Assembly: GCA_009778415.1 (NCBI GenBank) | Contig: WRJV01000175.1 | Coordinates: forward strand, 1 to 5,896 | DNA: 5,896 nt | Direction of reading: 5' to 3' | Origin: Clostridiales bacterium | GTDB lineage: Bacteria > Bacillota > Clostridia > Peptostreptococcales > Anaerovoracaceae | Shown: in pieces, positions 4,401 through 5,896 of the stretch | Layout: every line of letters starts with the position of its first letter | Position numbering within the stretch: the stretch's first letter is position 1 | Translations under genes and position numbers: made by a program | The notes under the pieces: generated by a model | The model's input: only the letters and a program-made list of their open reading frames with translations | Databases searched by the model: none | What the model was told of the DNA's origin: nothing

Positions 4401-5896
4401 ATGAAAAATAACGCTTATTTGCGTAGGCTGCTTTCCATTGCCGTGATTTGCTCACTTTGCTTGTTCTTGTTCCCCGTCTCGATGGCTAGCACGGCTGAAC
4501 CACCTGCTAGTGGAAGTGGCATCGAGATCGAGAGCGAGGGCGGGGGCAGAATAGTAGCGCCGACAGACTGTGTTGTTGTGGGAATCCATGCCACATATAT
4601 AAGTTTTATCAACTGGAATGTGGCATACAACATTTCGCTTGAAAATGCTGCCGACGTGCTGGGTGTTGAGCTGACGTTTGAATTTGACGGCGGCATGCTG
4701 TCTGCCGAGGGCATCACCGGCCGCAACGGCTTTGAAGTCATGGACGGCATACATTGGACCTATTTGGGCAACAGCATCTGGCAGGGCAACCTTACACTAA
4801 GCTTTCTGCCCGGCAGTGACCTGGCAGGCTTTACATCCACATACCCGATTAACATCGCAAGTATTGTGTTCACACCCAGGATAGAATGCGACGCCGCTGT
4901 CACGCTCACAAGTGTCAAGGTCACCGGGAAGGAAGGGGACAGCACAGTGAATCTTGACGCAATAATCAAGCCAAACGTAGCCACGGTTGAGATTGAGCGA
5001 ATTTATTCGAAATACGACTTGAACAAGGACGGCAAGGTTGATTCTCTTGATTTAGGCATCATGCTGCTCTACTGCGGTTTCACCGATGGCACGCAAGGTT
5101 GGGGCACATATGTCGTGGTCAGCGATATCAGGGGCAAACCTGTAACCGCAAACATGTGCGACGTCAACAATGACGGGCGCATAGACATGCTGGACCTGCT
5201 AGACCTGTTCATACACTACGGTGTGCCCGGCGACTTAGGAATGGTTCCGCCGGATACGGAAATTTCATATGGAGTAGTCAATGCTTGGGTGCCGGGGTCG
5301 GAATTGCACAACCCTGAATTCAGTATTGTCAACGGGAATGAAAGCACTTGCACATACCCTATTGTTGGCAGAACGATAAAGTGGTACGAAACGACGTACG
5401 GTGCATGGTCAGGGACAAAATATCCGTTCATGGGAGATTTCGCCAGCGTCAGCGCATTCGCTGATTATGTTTCTGGCAAGGATACAGTTGGTGCGCTGGT
5501 AGAGTACAAGCTAGACAGCGACAGCCAGATTTTTGAAATGAAAACCGGCCTAGCCATGACCGATGGCTACTCTTTGACGATGAGGAGCAGGACGGTAGCC
5601 AATGTTTACGACCGCGACAACCTAAGAGCGTGGGACTTCTTGATCGACAAGGGCGCAGCAGTATTTTACTGCGACAGCAACGGCGTCTACAGGACTTCGA
5701 CGATAGCGAACATCAATCTGGCCGACGCAGTGAATTTATCGGGTCCGGACGTTTCGCTGCTGTTCAGCGAGGACGGCAGAACTATTGTTGCAATGCTTCT
5801 TCATGAGGACGTCGTAACTGTTGAACCTGACAAGATATACGGCGTTGTCAACAAAGTCTCTTCCGCAAGCAGCGGCGGTAGCAACTATTCGACTAT
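4401..5896 (+). CDS. exported cohesin-like/dockerin surface protein (3' end beyond window)
   Basis: The frame from ATG 4401 (AGGAG at 4387-4391, nine-base spacing) stays open to the window end, giving 498 codons with no stop. Residues 1-30 form a signal peptide: basic MKNNAYLRR, hydrophobic LLSIAVICSLCLFLFPV, likely cleavage near SMAS-TAE. After a Ser/Gly/Glu linker, residues about 52-197 form a cohesin-like beta-sandwich (NISLENAADVLGVELTFEFD and following strands). Residues about 203-275 are a type I dockerin with two calcium loops: DLNKDGKVDSLD (D206, N208, D210, D214, D217) and DVNNDGRIDMLD (D254, N256, D258, D262, D265). The loops are 48 residues apart, longer than usual, with an insert at about 228-250. 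From residue 288 (ISYGVV) an unfamiliar beta-rich region runs about 190 residues until KIYGVVNKVSSASSG (478-491) seems to start a second copy. The protein is probably secreted or wall-associated; partners are unknown. Positions 215-216 and 263-264 (SL, ML) differ from the Ser/Thr pairs of many cellulosomal dockerins, so a non-cellulosomal role is likelier. Confidence 0.85.
   Translation, partial: MKNNAYLRRLLSIAVICSLCLFLFPVSMASTAEPPASGSGIEIESEGGGRIVAPTDCVVVGIHATYISFINWNVAYNISLENAADVLGVELTFEFDGGMLSAEGITGRNGFEVMDGIHWTYLGNSIWQGNLTLSFLPGSDLAGFTSTYPINIASIVFTPRIECDAAVTLTSVKVTGKEGDSTVNLDAIIKPNVATVEIERIYSKYDLNKDGKVDSLDLGIMLLYCGFTDGTQGWGTYVVVSDIRGKPVTANMCDVNNDGRIDMLDLLDLFIHYGVPGDLGMVPPDTEISYGVVNAWVPGSELHNPEFSIVNGNESTCTYPIVGRTIKWYETTYGAWSGTKYPFMGDFASVSAFADYVSGKDTVGALVEYKLDSDSQIFEMKTGLAMTDGYSLTMRSRTVANVYDRDNLRAWDFLIDKGAAVFYCDSNGVYRTSTIANINLADAVNLSGPDVSLLFSEDGRTIVAMLLHEDVVTVEPDKIYGVVNKVSSASSGGSNYST

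Overview
The window looks like part of a bacterial chromosome from a Gram-positive, Clostridia-like member of the Firmicutes. This is inferred from strong AGGAGG-type ribosome binding sites, mid-range base composition, an exported cohesin-like/dockerin protein, remnants of Rpn-type (PD-(D/E)XK) recombination-promoting nucleases, and a small DUF3311-like membrane protein paired with a sodium:solute symporter. The species cannot be named from the sequence alone.

Layout, left to right. Positions 2-124 are the last 40 codons of a membrane transporter, probably a sodium:solute symporter (SSS), since the final helix matches the one in the complete SSS gene downstream. Positions 125-1102 are a gene-poor, decayed region. 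It holds a C/A/T-rich block, a good ribosome binding site facing an ATA codon where a start should be (possible gene stub), a minus-strand terminator, a 5'-truncated Rpn-family nuclease pseudogene (364-729, minus), and a 107-base G-free stretch of short direct repeats.

The core is a three-gene plus-strand operon. An M20-family metallo-amidohydrolase/peptidase (1103-2251) is followed after 67 bases by a small DUF3311-like membrane protein with a TTG start (2319-2558). That gene overlaps by four bases an SSS transporter (2555-4036). The simplest reading is sodium-driven uptake of an N-acylated or peptide-like compound and its cytoplasmic hydrolysis; the substrate is not determined.

Positions 4037-4400 are a busy intergenic region: a perfect 12-base inverted repeat resembling REP-type palindromes, a second, shorter Rpn remnant, a candidate promoter inside an inverted repeat, and a two-hairpin leader. 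From 4401 to the window end runs a long open frame with no stop: an exported protein with a signal peptide, a cohesin-like domain, a dockerin with two calcium-binding loops, and a C-terminal region that begins to repeat.

The most unusual observation is that the leaders of the DUF3311-like gene and the exported dockerin gene share a similar two-hairpin segment just upstream of the ribosome binding site. The stem changes keep pairing. It matches no riboswitch class I can recall and could be an undescribed cis-acting RNA element or a genome repeat.
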